Assembly (NCBI GenBank): GCA_938075305.1
Contig: CALJGV010000007.1
Location: 310,001 to 374,000 of the forward strand
Direction of reading: 5' to 3'
DNA: 64,000 bases
Source of the DNA: an uncultured bacterium
Lineage (GTDB): Bacteria; Planctomycetota; UBA1135; GCA-002686595
The notes beneath the pieces were generated by a model that was not told the origin of the DNA, searched no databases, and was given only the letters and a program-made list of their open reading frames with translations. Made by a program: the position numbers and the translations under genes. Every line of letters begins with the position of its first letter. Positions within the stretch are counted from its first letter, which is position 1. Positions 51,376-59,414 of this stretch are shown here, in pieces.

Positions 51376-51726
51376 ATGGCCAAGCGAATCGACTGGATCT
51401 ATCACCGTAAGGGCTGAACCAGCTGCAAGCGCGCCGACGCGTTCCTCGAGAACGCCGGCGTGACCGTCCGTGAGACGGTCAATGCAGCCAAGGAACGGAT
51501 CGGCGAAGCGGACCTCGCGGAGCTGTTCGAAGGAAGCCGGAAGGTGACCGCGGCCAAGGGCAAGAAGGTCGTGGTCCTCGACCTCGTCAAGGACCCCGAT
51601 GCCCACCAGCAGCTCGCGTCCATCGCCCTCGGGCCCACCGGCAACCTGCGCGCGCCGAGCGCACGCATTGGCAAGAACTGGCTGATCGGATTCAACGAGG
51701 ACGAGTTCGCCAAGGTCTTCGGCTGA
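51376..51726 (+). CDS. ArsC-like thioredoxin-fold selenoprotein (in-frame TGA read as Sec)
   Basis: From the ATG at 51376 the frame reads MAKRIDWIYHRKG, then TGA at 51415-51417, then TSCKRADAFLENAG and on to a TGA at 51724. Reading the first TGA as selenocysteine gives 116 residues with UTSC (Sec 14) where ArsC/Spx relatives have CxxC. The rest fits the family along its length: a long middle helix pair, KGKKVVVLDL, then LGPTGNLRAPSARIGKNWLIGFN with the cis-Pro and Gly positions of the fold. It would be a thiol or selenol redox enzyme in the cytoplasm; the substrate is not shown, and arsenate is only one option. A hairpin in SECIS position follows. SelA/B/C/D are not in the window. A TGC-to-TGA mutation or read error is the alternative. 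Confidence 0.85.
51415..51417 (+). other. In-frame TGA at the predicted selenocysteine
   Basis: This is the only in-frame stop between the ATG at 51376 and the terminal stop. It falls exactly on the first residue of the CxxC active site, and is followed by Thr-Ser-Cys. Confidence 0.85.
51431..51461 (+). promoter_or_regulatory. Candidate bacterial SECIS hairpin
   Basis: The lower stem pairs GCGCCG (51431-51436) with CGGCGT (51456-51461), with one G-U pair. A two-base bulge (51437-51438) follows, then a 6-base-pair upper stem (51439-51444 with 51450-51455) and a 5-base loop CTCGA. The loop begins 27 bases after the TGA, which is in the range known for bacterial SECIS elements. The loop lacks the G that is common in its first two positions, so the fit is partial. 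Confidence 0.6.
51462..51480 (+). other. Second perfect hairpin within the selenoprotein gene
   Basis: A perfect 7-base-pair stem (GACCGTC/GACGGTC) with loop CGTGA follows directly after the candidate SECIS. Its loop begins 51 bases after the TGA, too far for a classical SECIS, but it may stack on the first hairpin. Confidence 0.4.
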
Positions 51727-51747
51727 TCCGTCTCCGTGAAGACCCGG

Positions 51748-51790
51748 GCGCCCGGGCTGTCTCCATCCGGGGCAGCCCGGGCGCTCTCGC
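51748..51790 (+). terminator. Terminator-like inverted repeat after the selenoprotein gene
   Basis: A perfect 12-base-pair stem (51748-51759 with 51773-51784) has a 13-base loop and is followed by TCTC and, further on, GCGTTT. It lies 21 bases after the stop. The T run is weak. Confidence 0.55.
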
Positions 51791-51865
51791 GTTTCAGATC
51801 CGACCTGCGCCGCGGTCCCGCCCGCTCCAGGTCAAGGCGCGCGGGCAGCAAGGCCGATCCACCGG

Positions 51866-53326
51866 GTGAACGTCCGTCGCCGAAGCAGCGCTGCCAAGGG
51901 GGAGCGGATCGTCGCCCACCTGGAGTGCACCTTGGCCCACACCACCGCCTCGAGCCCGCCGCGCGCCGCCCACCTGGCGCTCGACTCGAATTCCGTGACC
52001 CCCGTCGAGTCGGCCGTGCAGAGGTTCCTCGGGACCCTCCGCGGCGCGGACATCCCGATCGTCGCGATGGCCGGCTCCCGCTTCGCTCCTGTGCTCCGCG
52101 ACCCCCTCGGCCTGCAGCTCATGTGCCTACCCAGGCACCTCGACCGGGTCCACAGGTTCCTCGAGCACGCGCTCCAGGCCGAGGGGGTCTCCATCGTCTG
52201 GTCACAGCGTGAGGTCGCCGCCATTCGGTTCCAGCTCTACGCGTTCTGCGGCAACGACCGCCACCACCACCTGCGGGTCGAAGTCACGACCCGGCGCGAG
52301 TTCAGGGGGATCCCCTACCTCGAGGCCGATGAGGTCTTCCGCAACCGTGACACGAGCCGCTCTCCCCACCGACCGGCCGCGGTCATCGGGACCCTGGCCC
52401 ACTTCTTGCCCGCCTACCTGCGCTCCGGACACGTCGAGCGAGAGTCCACGACCCGCCTGGTGACCACGGGCGAGACGCACCCCGCGCAGCTACGCGCCGT
52501 GCTGGGCAGGATGGTCGGGACCAAGGCAGCGGAGAGCTTCACCGCCGCCCTCCGCGACTCGGAGCTCTCGAGCCTGGTCAAGGAGGCTCCGCGCTTCCGG
52601 CGTGCCCTCATACGGCGATCCCTCGTCCGCCACCCGTTCAGGACGCTGCGCGCCCTCGGTCACCTGCTCCTCGGCGGTGAACGAGAGGGCCCCGGATTCC
52701 TCGTGGCGGTCATCGGCCCGGAGGGAGCAGACACCGACGCGCTCGTTACGGAGATGCGCACGGAGCTGCACGCGCCGTTCGGCAGCAGCTCGGTCGCCTC
52801 TCTCACCTCGCCCTTGCCCCTGTCCCACGGAGATGGGGAGCCCGCGGTCGGCGCGCTCGCCTCCCTCTGGCGCGCGTTCCGCAACTACCGTCTCTTCCAG
52901 CGTGCGTACCGCGAGTCGGTCGACCCGGCCCTGCGAAACGGTGGAGCCGTCGTGGTGAACGGATGGGTCGACGAGTGGGCGCTGGAGCCCGAGCGGTTCG
53001 GCCTCCGCCGCGGCGCGGCCTCCGCCCGCTGGTTCAGCGGCCGCGTTCGACGCCCCGACGTCACCCTGGTCTGTTCGCCGACGTCGACCGAACTCATGCG
53101 CCGCCGGCCTGGGCTCTCACGCCGTGAGGCCCTGACCCTCACCGCCGCCTACGAGGCCTACGCCGCGCAGCAGCCCACGGCCTTCGCCGTGCCCTGCGAG
53201 GGCGGAGAGGAGCCCGCGGTGGGTCTGGCCATGGCCGCGACCCTCGCCGGCCTGGAGTCGCTCTCCCCCGGCGCCGCGCTACTCAAGCTCACCGGGCGGG
53301 AGCAGGCCGCATCCCAGACCGACTGA
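51866..53326 (+). CDS. Protein with nucleotidyltransferase-like and degenerate thymidylate-kinase-like domains
   Basis: The protein has 486 residues from a GTG. Residues ~30-170 (IPIVAMAGSRFAPVLRDP, then QLMCLPRHLDRVHRFLEHAL and HHHLRVEVTTRREF) look like the nucleotidyltransferase-type domain found with kinase-like domains in glycan gene clusters. From about 265 there is a P-loop-kinase-like half: LVAVIGPEGADTDALVTEM is where GxDGxGKST should be, but GKS/T is lost. VVVNGWVDEWALEPERFG and PDVTLVCSPTSTELMRRR keep the layout of thymidylate kinase. I think the kinase half is inactive or changed. The stop overlaps the next start (TGATG). The start is uncertain, as no strong ribosome site is seen. 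Confidence 0.55.
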   Translation: MNVRRRSSAAKGERIVAHLECTLAHTTASSPPRAAHLALDSNSVTPVESAVQRFLGTLRGADIPIVAMAGSRFAPVLRDPLGLQLMCLPRHLDRVHRFLEHALQAEGVSIVWSQREVAAIRFQLYAFCGNDRHHHLRVEVTTRREFRGIPYLEADEVFRNRDTSRSPHRPAAVIGTLAHFLPAYLRSGHVERESTTRLVTTGETHPAQLRAVLGRMVGTKAAESFTAALRDSELSSLVKEAPRFRRALIRRSLVRHPFRTLRALGHLLLGGEREGPGFLVAVIGPEGADTDALVTEMRTELHAPFGSSSVASLTSPLPLSHGDGEPAVGALASLWRAFRNYRLFQRAYRESVDPALRNGGAVVVNGWVDEWALEPERFGLRRGAASARWFSGRVRRPDVTLVCSPTSTELMRRRPGLSRREALTLTAAYEAYAAQQPTAFAVPCEGGEEPAVGLAMAATLAGLESLSPGAALLKLTGREQAASQTD

Positions 53327-54720
53327 TGGGGACCCCCGAGCTCTACATCGAGCGGTGGTACCCCGTGCTCCGGGGCGGCCCGGCTCCCGCCGCGTCCTTC
53401 GACCTCGGCGATCACGAGAGCGCCGAGGCCGTGACGGCCGCCTGGGCGGCCCTCGGCCCGGGCGAACGCATCGTCCTCCGCGTGCCCTGCCGCCCGGACG
53501 CCCGCGCGCGTCTCGCGCACCTCGAGAGCCTCCTGGAGGCATCGGACGCCCGCGAGGGCTTCCTGGAGTTCGGGACGGAGCACACTGCGATCACCCTCCT
53601 TCCTGCGGACGAGGGCGCCGCCTTCCGAGGGGGCCTGGAGATGCTCCCCTCCGACCTCCCCGGGGGCCGTGCCCTCACCGCCTTGCTGAGGCTCGCGAGC
53701 CCCTTCAGCATGGCCCAACGCTTCGGACGACCGGAGCTCACCGTGTGGACCCGCCTGGGCCGCGCGCTGCCCGACGGTGACCTCCCCATTCTCCCCGTGG
53801 AAGGCCGAGTCGCCGTTCGCGTGGACACCTCCCACCAGGAGCAGCCCGTCACGGTGCGCGCCCTCGACCGCCGGGGCATCGCCAGGGTGACGCTCACCGT
53901 TGGGGCCACGCCCGCTTCGGTGAGCCCGGTCCGCCGCGGTTCTGACGCGCTGGCGTTCCTCAGGGAGGCCGCGCTCGAGCACCTCTCCACGACGATCGCC
54001 ACAGGCGAGCGCGGAGGTTGCCCTTGGCTGGCGGCGGACGCCGCCCCCGCGGCACCGGGTGGGCGGTCCGAGCCCTTCGGCGTGTTCCACGCGCGCTTCC
54101 TCCTGGACCTGATGGCGCAGGGTACAGCCGAGGTTCCCCTGGGCGAGACACGGGAGTTCGTCGACGCGTGGCGGCACCTGGCCTCCCTCCGGCGTGAGCC
54201 GGACCCCCAATGGCACGACGACGTCTCCAGGCTCGCACGGTCCCTCACCCGCAACGCCGGGACCACCCCGCTTCGTGTGGGCGCCGCCCACGGTTCCTTC
54301 TCGTCGGCGGCCATCCCGGTCGCTCCGGGCGCGCCGAGGATCGGTGATTGGAGCCGGTTCAATCCCCGCGCCCCGCTGCTCCAGGACCTCTTCCACTACC
54401 TCACAACGGCCCCGGCGCCCGACGCCGGCCCCAACTCCATCGACGACGCGTGGAGCCGGCTGGCGGGCGCCCTCGGAGGCGAGGCCCGCGAGGTCGTGGC
54501 AGCGAGTCAGCTCAGTCACCATGAGCTCGGCCTTCACCTGGGCCTCACCCTGCTCGTCGACGCCACCTCCGCGGAGATGGGGGACCGCCTCGGGCACGGC
54601 GCCCCGAGCGCCCCCGACCGAGACCTGCAGCACCAGCTGATCCTGCGCTGCTGCGAGGTCCTCGACGGTGAGCGCCGCGGCCCCTGGGCCGGGGACGACG
54701 GGCAGCTCGAGGCCGCCTGA
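53326..54720 (+). CDS. Protein with degenerate aminoglycoside-phosphotransferase-like C-terminal domain
   Basis: The protein has 464 residues and no clear match in its first ~250. Near residue 327 it has RVGAAHGSFSSAAIPV, followed by GAPRIGDWSRF and LLQDLFHYLT. In APH/choline-kinase-like enzymes this place has HGDFxxxNI and DWE, the catalytic loop and metal site, and then DLxHFL. Here the catalytic Asp (HGD) is Ser and the Asn is absent, so phosphotransfer is unlikely. The start codon shares a base with the stop of the previous gene, so they are coupled and should act together, perhaps in making a surface glycan. The function is not known. Confidence 0.5.
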   Translation: MGTPELYIERWYPVLRGGPAPAASFDLGDHESAEAVTAAWAALGPGERIVLRVPCRPDARARLAHLESLLEASDAREGFLEFGTEHTAITLLPADEGAAFRGGLEMLPSDLPGGRALTALLRLASPFSMAQRFGRPELTVWTRLGRALPDGDLPILPVEGRVAVRVDTSHQEQPVTVRALDRRGIARVTLTVGATPASVSPVRRGSDALAFLREAALEHLSTTIATGERGGCPWLAADAAPAAPGGRSEPFGVFHARFLLDLMAQGTAEVPLGETREFVDAWRHLASLRREPDPQWHDDVSRLARSLTRNAGTTPLRVGAAHGSFSSAAIPVAPGAPRIGDWSRFNPRAPLLQDLFHYLTTAPAPDAGPNSIDDAWSRLAGALGGEAREVVAASQLSHHELGLHLGLTLLVDATSAEMGDRLGHGAPSAPDRDLQHQLILRCCEVLDGERRGPWAGDDGQLEAA

Positions 54721-54794
54721 GGGCGGACGCCCGAACCCACCAACGCGCCGGGCCCCGGGGAGAGGGCGCCGCGCGCAGCGGCAACTTCGCGGGG

Positions 54795-54829
54795 AAGGTG
54801 GGGGCGCCTTCGGCCCCCTTCGCCTGTTT
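54795..54829 (+). terminator. Weak terminator after the kinase-like pair
   Basis: GGGGGC (54800-54805) pairs with GCCCCC (54813-54818) around a 7-base loop, with extra pairing outside, and GTTTGG lies after it. Stem and T run are modest. Confidence 0.4.
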
Positions 54830-54906
54830 GGTAGCGTGCGCCCGGGGGCCGACCTGACCGGAAGCTCTCGCCCACACCGTGCGCCCGCGAGGGCGGCAGA
54901 GCGGTC

Positions 54907-56274
54907 ATGGCGCCCCCGAACCCGCCGCTCCAATCCGGCCCCTCCCCCATGCTCCTCCCCACGCTCGCCGCCGCTCTCCCGCCACTCGACGAGGCCGCCT
55001 CCACCATCTGGGCCCCCATCAAGGCGCTCATGGACCGGTTCGACACCCCGCTGGAGCGCCTCATTGCCGGGTGGGTCGGGGTCCTCCTCCTGGCGGTGGC
55101 CGCTAACTTCGTGGCGCGTCGGGTCATCGTCCGCGGCATGCACGCCGTGGTCTCACGTACCAAGACCCGCTGGGACGACGTGCTCGTGGAGCACCGCGTC
55201 TTCGAGCGGCTGAGCCACCTCGCCCCCGCCCTAGTGGTCTACCTCGCCGCCCGGGTCCTGCTCGACGACCCAGGCGAGGAGCTCTACCAGGACTACCTCC
55301 GCCGCGTGGCCAACGTGTGGATGATCCTGGCGGGGGGACGCACCCTCCACGCGCTGCTCGACGCGCTGGTCATCATCGGGCTGCAGCGCGATTCCACCCG
55401 CACCAAACCGGTGCGGAGCTACGCCCAGGTGGTCCAGATCCTGATCTGGGTGAGCGCCGGGATCCTCTCGGTCGCGGTCCTGATGCAGAAGAGCCCAACG
55501 GCGCTCCTGGCCGGGCTCGGCGCCATGACCGCCGTCCTCCTCCTCGTTTTCCGGGACACCATCCTCGGCTTCATCGCCAGCATCCAGATCGAGGCCAACC
55601 AGATGCTCCGGGTGGGCGACTGGGTCGAGATGCCCAAGTACGGCGCGGACGGAGACGTGACGGAGATCGGCCTGCATACCGTCAAGGTGCAGAACTGGGA
55701 CAAGACCATCACCACCATCCCGACCCACACCTTCATGAGCGACAGCTTCAAGAACTGGCGCGGGATGACCGAGTCTGGTGGGCGGAGGATCAAGCGGTCC
55801 CTCAACCTCGACATGAACAGCGTGCGCTTCCTCGAGGAAGCCGACCTCGAGCGCCTGGGCGCCGTTCAAGCGCTGCGCCCCTACCTCGAGTCCAGGAGCG
55901 AGGAGGTGGCCCGCTGGAACGAGGAGAACGACGTCGACGGCGGCAGCCCCATCAACGGGCGCCGGCTGACGAACCTCGGGACGTTCCGCGCCTACGTCGA
56001 GGCCTACCTGCACGGGCTGGAGCCGATTCGCGAGGACATGACGTTCCTGGTCCGCCAGCTCGCCCCTGCGTCCGAAGGCATCCCCATCGAGATCTACGTC
56101 TTCAGCGGCGAACAGCGCTGGGTCCAGTACGAGGGCATCATGGGTGACATCTTCGACCACCTGCTCGCGGTCCTCGGGCAGTTCGACCTGCGCGTGTTCC
56201 AGCAGCCCGGCGGGGCGGACATCTCCAGGCTCGCGCCGCTCGTGTCCGCTCAGGAAGACTCGAAGCTGCGCTGA
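54907..56274 (+). CDS. Mechanosensitive ion channel, MscS superfamily (YbdG-like)
   Basis: The protein has 455 residues. About five membrane segments fill residues 45-220, among them LIAGWVGVLLLAVAANFVA, VVQILIWVSAGILSVAVLM and LLAGLGAMTAVLLLVFRD. The MscS beta domain follows: GDWVEMPKYGADGDVTEIGL, VKVQNWDKTITTIPTHTF, and DSFKNWRGMTESGGRRIKRS. These blocks are very close to E. coli YbdG, a small-conductance channel that protects against mild osmotic downshock at the inner membrane. The C-terminal part is soluble. It converges on the ABC permease gene with a 25-base overlap. Confidence 0.92.
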   Translation: MAPPNPPLQSGPSPMLLPTLAAALPPLDEAASTIWAPIKALMDRFDTPLERLIAGWVGVLLLAVAANFVARRVIVRGMHAVVSRTKTRWDDVLVEHRVFERLSHLAPALVVYLAARVLLDDPGEELYQDYLRRVANVWMILAGGRTLHALLDALVIIGLQRDSTRTKPVRSYAQVVQILIWVSAGILSVAVLMQKSPTALLAGLGAMTAVLLLVFRDTILGFIASIQIEANQMLRVGDWVEMPKYGADGDVTEIGLHTVKVQNWDKTITTIPTHTFMSDSFKNWRGMTESGGRRIKRSLNLDMNSVRFLEEADLERLGAVQALRPYLESRSEEVARWNEENDVDGGSPINGRRLTNLGTFRAYVEAYLHGLEPIREDMTFLVRQLAPASEGIPIEIYVFSGEQRWVQYEGIMGDIFDHLLAVLGQFDLRVFQQPGGADISRLAPLVSAQEDSKLR

Positions 56275-57632
56275 TAGAGCCTGAAGGCCACCGCGAGCAT
56301 CACGGCTCCCCCGCTCCCCAGGACTAGCAGCGGGACCATCACACCCCCCAACTCCGGGGTGCCGAGGACGCCCTTGCCGTACCAGAGGATGCCGTGGAAC
56401 GCGTCCATGGCCCACGCCACCGGCGTCACCAAACCGGCGGTCTGGAACCACTCCGGGAGGATCTCCCTGGGGAACCAGGCGCCGCCCACCGCGCTCATGA
56501 CCAGGATCACGAGGGTCGAGAGCCCCTCCATCTGCTTGCGGGTCCTGCACGCCGTGGCGAAGAGGAGCCCGAGGGCGCTGGCCGCGAAGGCCCAGATGAA
56601 GCTCGCCGCGGCGAGGGCCGGCAGGTGCTCCATCACTGGGACCTTGAACGCGAGCGCGCCGAAGGTGAAGAGGAGCGCGAGCTGCACGATGGCGAGGAGC
56701 ATGGTCACCATGACCTTCCCGAGCAGCACCGCCCGCCCCGCCTGGGGCGTGAGCCGCAGGCGGTCGAGCGTCCCCTCCGCCCGCTCCTCGAGGAGCGTGC
56801 CGGCGAAGGCCACCAGGTTGAACAGCAGCATCATCACGGCCATGGCGGAGAACGCATGGGACGCGCCGGCGCTGCGCGGGAGGCCGTCCGCACGCGGCGG
56901 TGAGAGGTCCTCGATCTGGAGCCCCATGAGCCCCGGGAGGGCCTCCATGATGTCGGTCTCCTCCTCCTCGCTCTCGCCCGCTTCCAGGTCGTCAACGGGG
57001 GGCGCCACCGGGGCCGAGGCGGCCCCCTCGGTCGCAGCTTCAGCGGCAGCCGCCTCAACCCCTTCCATGATGTCCTCGACCCGCAGGTAAGAGCCCACGA
57101 GTTCCCGGGTGATCGCGCCGCGGCTCGCCTCCGGCAGGTTCATGAGGTCGGTGACGCGGCCCATCATCCGCGAGCCGAGCCCCTCCGCGGTCTGCTGGAA
57201 CAGCACCGGCGAGAGCTGGAACACCATGACCTGGCTCGCGATCTGCTTGGCTGGGTCGCGGTACAGCACGAGGTCCGGCGGCGCGTCACCCGCCGCGAGC
57301 GCGGCACCGTAGCCCTCGGGGATCACGAGGCCTCCGGCTCGGTCCCCGTCGGCCACCAGCCGGCGGACGTCGCTCATCACCTCGACCCGCAGCGCGGCGA
57401 CGCGGCTCACCGCTTCGACGAGCTCCTGGCTCCGTGGCGTCCGGTCCAGGTCCTCGATCGCGATGGCGATCTTCCGGGACTTCGTGCCGCCCCCCATCAT
57501 CCCGCCCCCCATCGCGGTCCCCATCACCGCGCCGAGGCCGATGGGGAGGACCAAGAGGAAGAAGAGAGCGGTCCGGTCGCGGACGAACAGGCGCAGGTCC
57601 TTCCGCAGCAGCGTGAGCGCGGTCTGGATCAT
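56250..57632 (-). CDS. ABC-2 type transporter permease
   Basis: The protein has 460 residues. The first membrane segment is LFFLLVLPIGLGAVMG, then a long extra-cytoplasmic part to about residue 260, and the other segments near the C-terminus (AVMMLLFNLVAFAGTLLEE, MVTMLLAIVQLALLFTFG, ASFIWAFAASALGLLFATA). ERAEGTLDRLRLTP is the coupling-helix block of the ABC-2/NatB type. An acidic Ala/Glu-rich insert near residue 190-240 is unusual. It acts with the ATPase encoded next to it, by a 4-base (ATGA) overlap, and probably exports a lipid, glycan or drug. The overlap at the other end with the channel gene is convergent. Confidence 0.88.
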   Translation of the reverse strand: MIQTALTLLRKDLRLFVRDRTALFFLLVLPIGLGAVMGTAMGGGMMGGGTKSRKIAIAIEDLDRTPRSQELVEAVSRVAALRVEVMSDVRRLVADGDRAGGLVIPEGYGAALAAGDAPPDLVLYRDPAKQIASQVMVFQLSPVLFQQTAEGLGSRMMGRVTDLMNLPEASRGAITRELVGSYLRVEDIMEGVEAAAAEAATEGAASAPVAPPVDDLEAGESEEEETDIMEALPGLMGLQIEDLSPPRADGLPRSAGASHAFSAMAVMMLLFNLVAFAGTLLEERAEGTLDRLRLTPQAGRAVLLGKVMVTMLLAIVQLALLFTFGALAFKVPVMEHLPALAAASFIWAFAASALGLLFATACRTRKQMEGLSTLVILVMSAVGGAWFPREILPEWFQTAGLVTPVAWAMDAFHGILWYGKGVLGTPELGGVMVPLLVLGSGGAVMLAVAFRLYQRSFESS

Positions 57633-58540
57633 GAGGGGATCTCCTGACTCTCGTCGCGCAGGGCGCGGCCCGTCAGGGCGAGGAAGATGGTCTCGAGGTC
57701 AGCGGACGCGCCGCGGACCTCGGCGTCCACGCCGTGCTCCCGGAGGATGGCCGCGGCCCGCTCGAGGTCAGCGTCCGGCGTGAGCTGCAGGCCGCTGCCG
57801 AGCCCGGCACGGACCTCCTCCAGGTCGCGGAGGACCTCGAGGGACCCCTCGGCCAGGCACCGGCCCCTGTCCATGATCATGATCCGGTCGCAGAGTCGCT
57901 CCACCTCACCCATGGCGTGGGTGGTGTAGACCAGGGTGGTGCCCCCCCGGTGGATCGCCTCGACCTGCTCGAAGAGGTGGTTGCGCGACTGGGGGTCCAC
58001 GCCGGCCGTGGGCTCGTCGAGGAAGACGAGCTCAGGCTCGTGCAGGAGCGCCGCCACGAGGTTGAGGCGACGCTTCATGCCGCCAGAGAACTCCGAGACC
58101 AGGGACCGCCGCCGCTCGGTGAGCCCGGCGGCCTCGAGGCCCCACTCGACCCGCTCCCGGAGCCGGGCTCCACGCAGACCGGAGAGCTCACCGAAGAACG
58201 CCAGGTTCTCCTCGGCCCGCAGCCCCTGATAGAGGGCGATGTCCTGGGGAACCACGCCGATCCGCTTGCGCAGGGCTGCGCCGTCCCGGGCGGGGTCCAA
58301 CCCGAGGACCGACACCCGGCCCGCGTCCGCCTTCAGGAGCGTGGAGAGGATCCGCAGGGTCGTCGTCTTCCCTGCGCCGTTCGGCCCGAGCAGGCCCAGG
58401 GATTCGCCAGGACGGACCACGAGGTCGAGCCCACGGACCGCCGCGACGTCCCCGAAGGCCTTCTCTAGGCCCCTGACCTCGATGGCGTTTCCGGCGGTGC
58501 CTGCCTCCGACGCCCGGTGCTGTTTGGATTCCACCTGCAT
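57629..58540 (-). CDS. ABC transporter ATP-binding protein
   Basis: The protein has 303 residues. Walker A is LLGPNGAGKTTTLRIL near residue 50, the Q loop is GVVPQDIALY, the signature is SEFSGGMKRRLNLVAALL, and Walker B is LVFLDEPTAGVDPQS. The H loop is YTTHAMGEVERL. It belongs to the ABC-2 exporter class that pairs with the permease gene just after it. The frame is open to 58969, which overlaps the divergent RNase III gene; the ATG at 58540 leaves a short N-terminal tail before the ATPase fold and is preferred. Confidence 0.93.
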   Translation of the reverse strand: MQVESKQHRASEAGTAGNAIEVRGLEKAFGDVAAVRGLDLVVRPGESLGLLGPNGAGKTTTLRILSTLLKADAGRVSVLGLDPARDGAALRKRIGVVPQDIALYQGLRAEENLAFFGELSGLRGARLRERVEWGLEAAGLTERRRSLVSEFSGGMKRRLNLVAALLHEPELVFLDEPTAGVDPQSRNHLFEQVEAIHRGGTTLVYTTHAMGEVERLCDRIMIMDRGRCLAEGSLEVLRDLEEVRAGLGSGLQLTPDADLERAAAILREHGVDAEVRGASADLETIFLALTGRALRDESQEIPS

Positions 58541-58706
58541 TGCCAGGACGATACTCAGCCCCCGCCCCGAGTATTCGCCTCCCTCACTCTCTCTGCTCCC
58601 AGATCCCCCCGCCCGGACAGGTTCTGATTCGGCGGACAGGAGTCGGACACGGCCCGGACGCGTGACCACTCGCGGGGTAGACTCCGCCCCGCGCCCCGGC
58701 CTCCCC

Positions 58707-59387
58707 TTGTCCACCCCCCTCGACTCCTTCCACCGCTTCGACGACCCCGACCTCGGGCTGCTCGCTCTGACGCACTCCTCGTCGGGCACGGCGGGCGCCC
58801 GGGGTCGTAAGGACAACGAGCGCCTGGAGTTCCTCGGGGACACGGTCCTGGACCTCGTCATCGCCGAGTCCTTGTTCGGAGACCGGGACGGGCACCCCGA
58901 GGGCGCCCTGACCGAGATGAAGGCCCAGGTCGTCTCCCGCCAGGCGCTCGCGGGCGCCGCCCACCGCATGGGCCTCGCGGACTACGCCCGGCTGGGACGT
59001 GGTCTCGACCGAAGGGCGCTCTCGCGCTCGATCCTCGCCAACCTGTACGAGGCCGTGGTCGGCGCGATCTACCTGGACGCTGGCCTCGAGGCAGCGCGAC
59101 ACTTCATCCTCGAGACCCTCGGCCCCGAGCTGAGCGCGGCGCGCCAGCGCCGGGGCCAGCCGAAGCCCAAGCAGCGCTTCCAGGAGGTGTGCCAGCAGCA
59201 GTTCGGCTCGCCGCCGACCTATGAGCTGCTCCAGCAGCGGGGCGACGACAATGCACGAGCTTTCCTCGTCGCTGCGGCGGCGGGCGGCGAACGGTTCCCC
59301 AGCGCCTGGGGCCGCACCGTGAAGGAGGCCGAGCACTGGGCGGCCTTCGAGGCCCTCCTGGATCTGGGCCTTGACGCCCACCCCTGA
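58707..59387 (+). CDS. rnc: Ribonuclease III
   Basis: The protein has 226 residues from the TTG at 58707. The RNase III signature is NERLEFLGDTVLDLVIAESL near residue 36, and NLYEAVVGAIYLDAG holds the second acidic metal site. From about residue 150 a double-stranded RNA-binding domain follows (PKQRFQEVCQQQFG, AWGRTVKEAEHWAAFEAL). The enzyme cuts double-stranded RNA, including rRNA precursors. No ATG precedes the fold; TTG at 58707 or GTG at 58662 are the possible starts, and no good ribosome site decides. It lies 27 bases before mfd on the same strand. Confidence 0.92.
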   Translation: MSTPLDSFHRFDDPDLGLLALTHSSSGTAGARGRKDNERLEFLGDTVLDLVIAESLFGDRDGHPEGALTEMKAQVVSRQALAGAAHRMGLADYARLGRGLDRRALSRSILANLYEAVVGAIYLDAGLEAARHFILETLGPELSAARQRRGQPKPKQRFQEVCQQQFGSPPTYELLQQRGDDNARAFLVAAAAGGERFPSAWGRTVKEAEHWAAFEALLDLGLDAHP

Positions 59388-59414
59388 TCCCAGGCTGCCC
59401 CCTTACCTCTCTCC

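Noticed and set aside
51460..51726. An 88-residue protein starting at the GTG at 51460
   Set aside because: It has no start signal, begins in the middle of a fold, and the frame continues upstream through one TGA to a good ATG with matching family residues. It is the tail of the predicted selenoprotein.
51376..51726. Reading this gene as a simple pseudogene
   Set aside because: There is only one stop, it falls exactly at the redox residue, and both sides keep the family pattern. A random nonsense mutation would rarely fall there. It stays as the alternative explanation.
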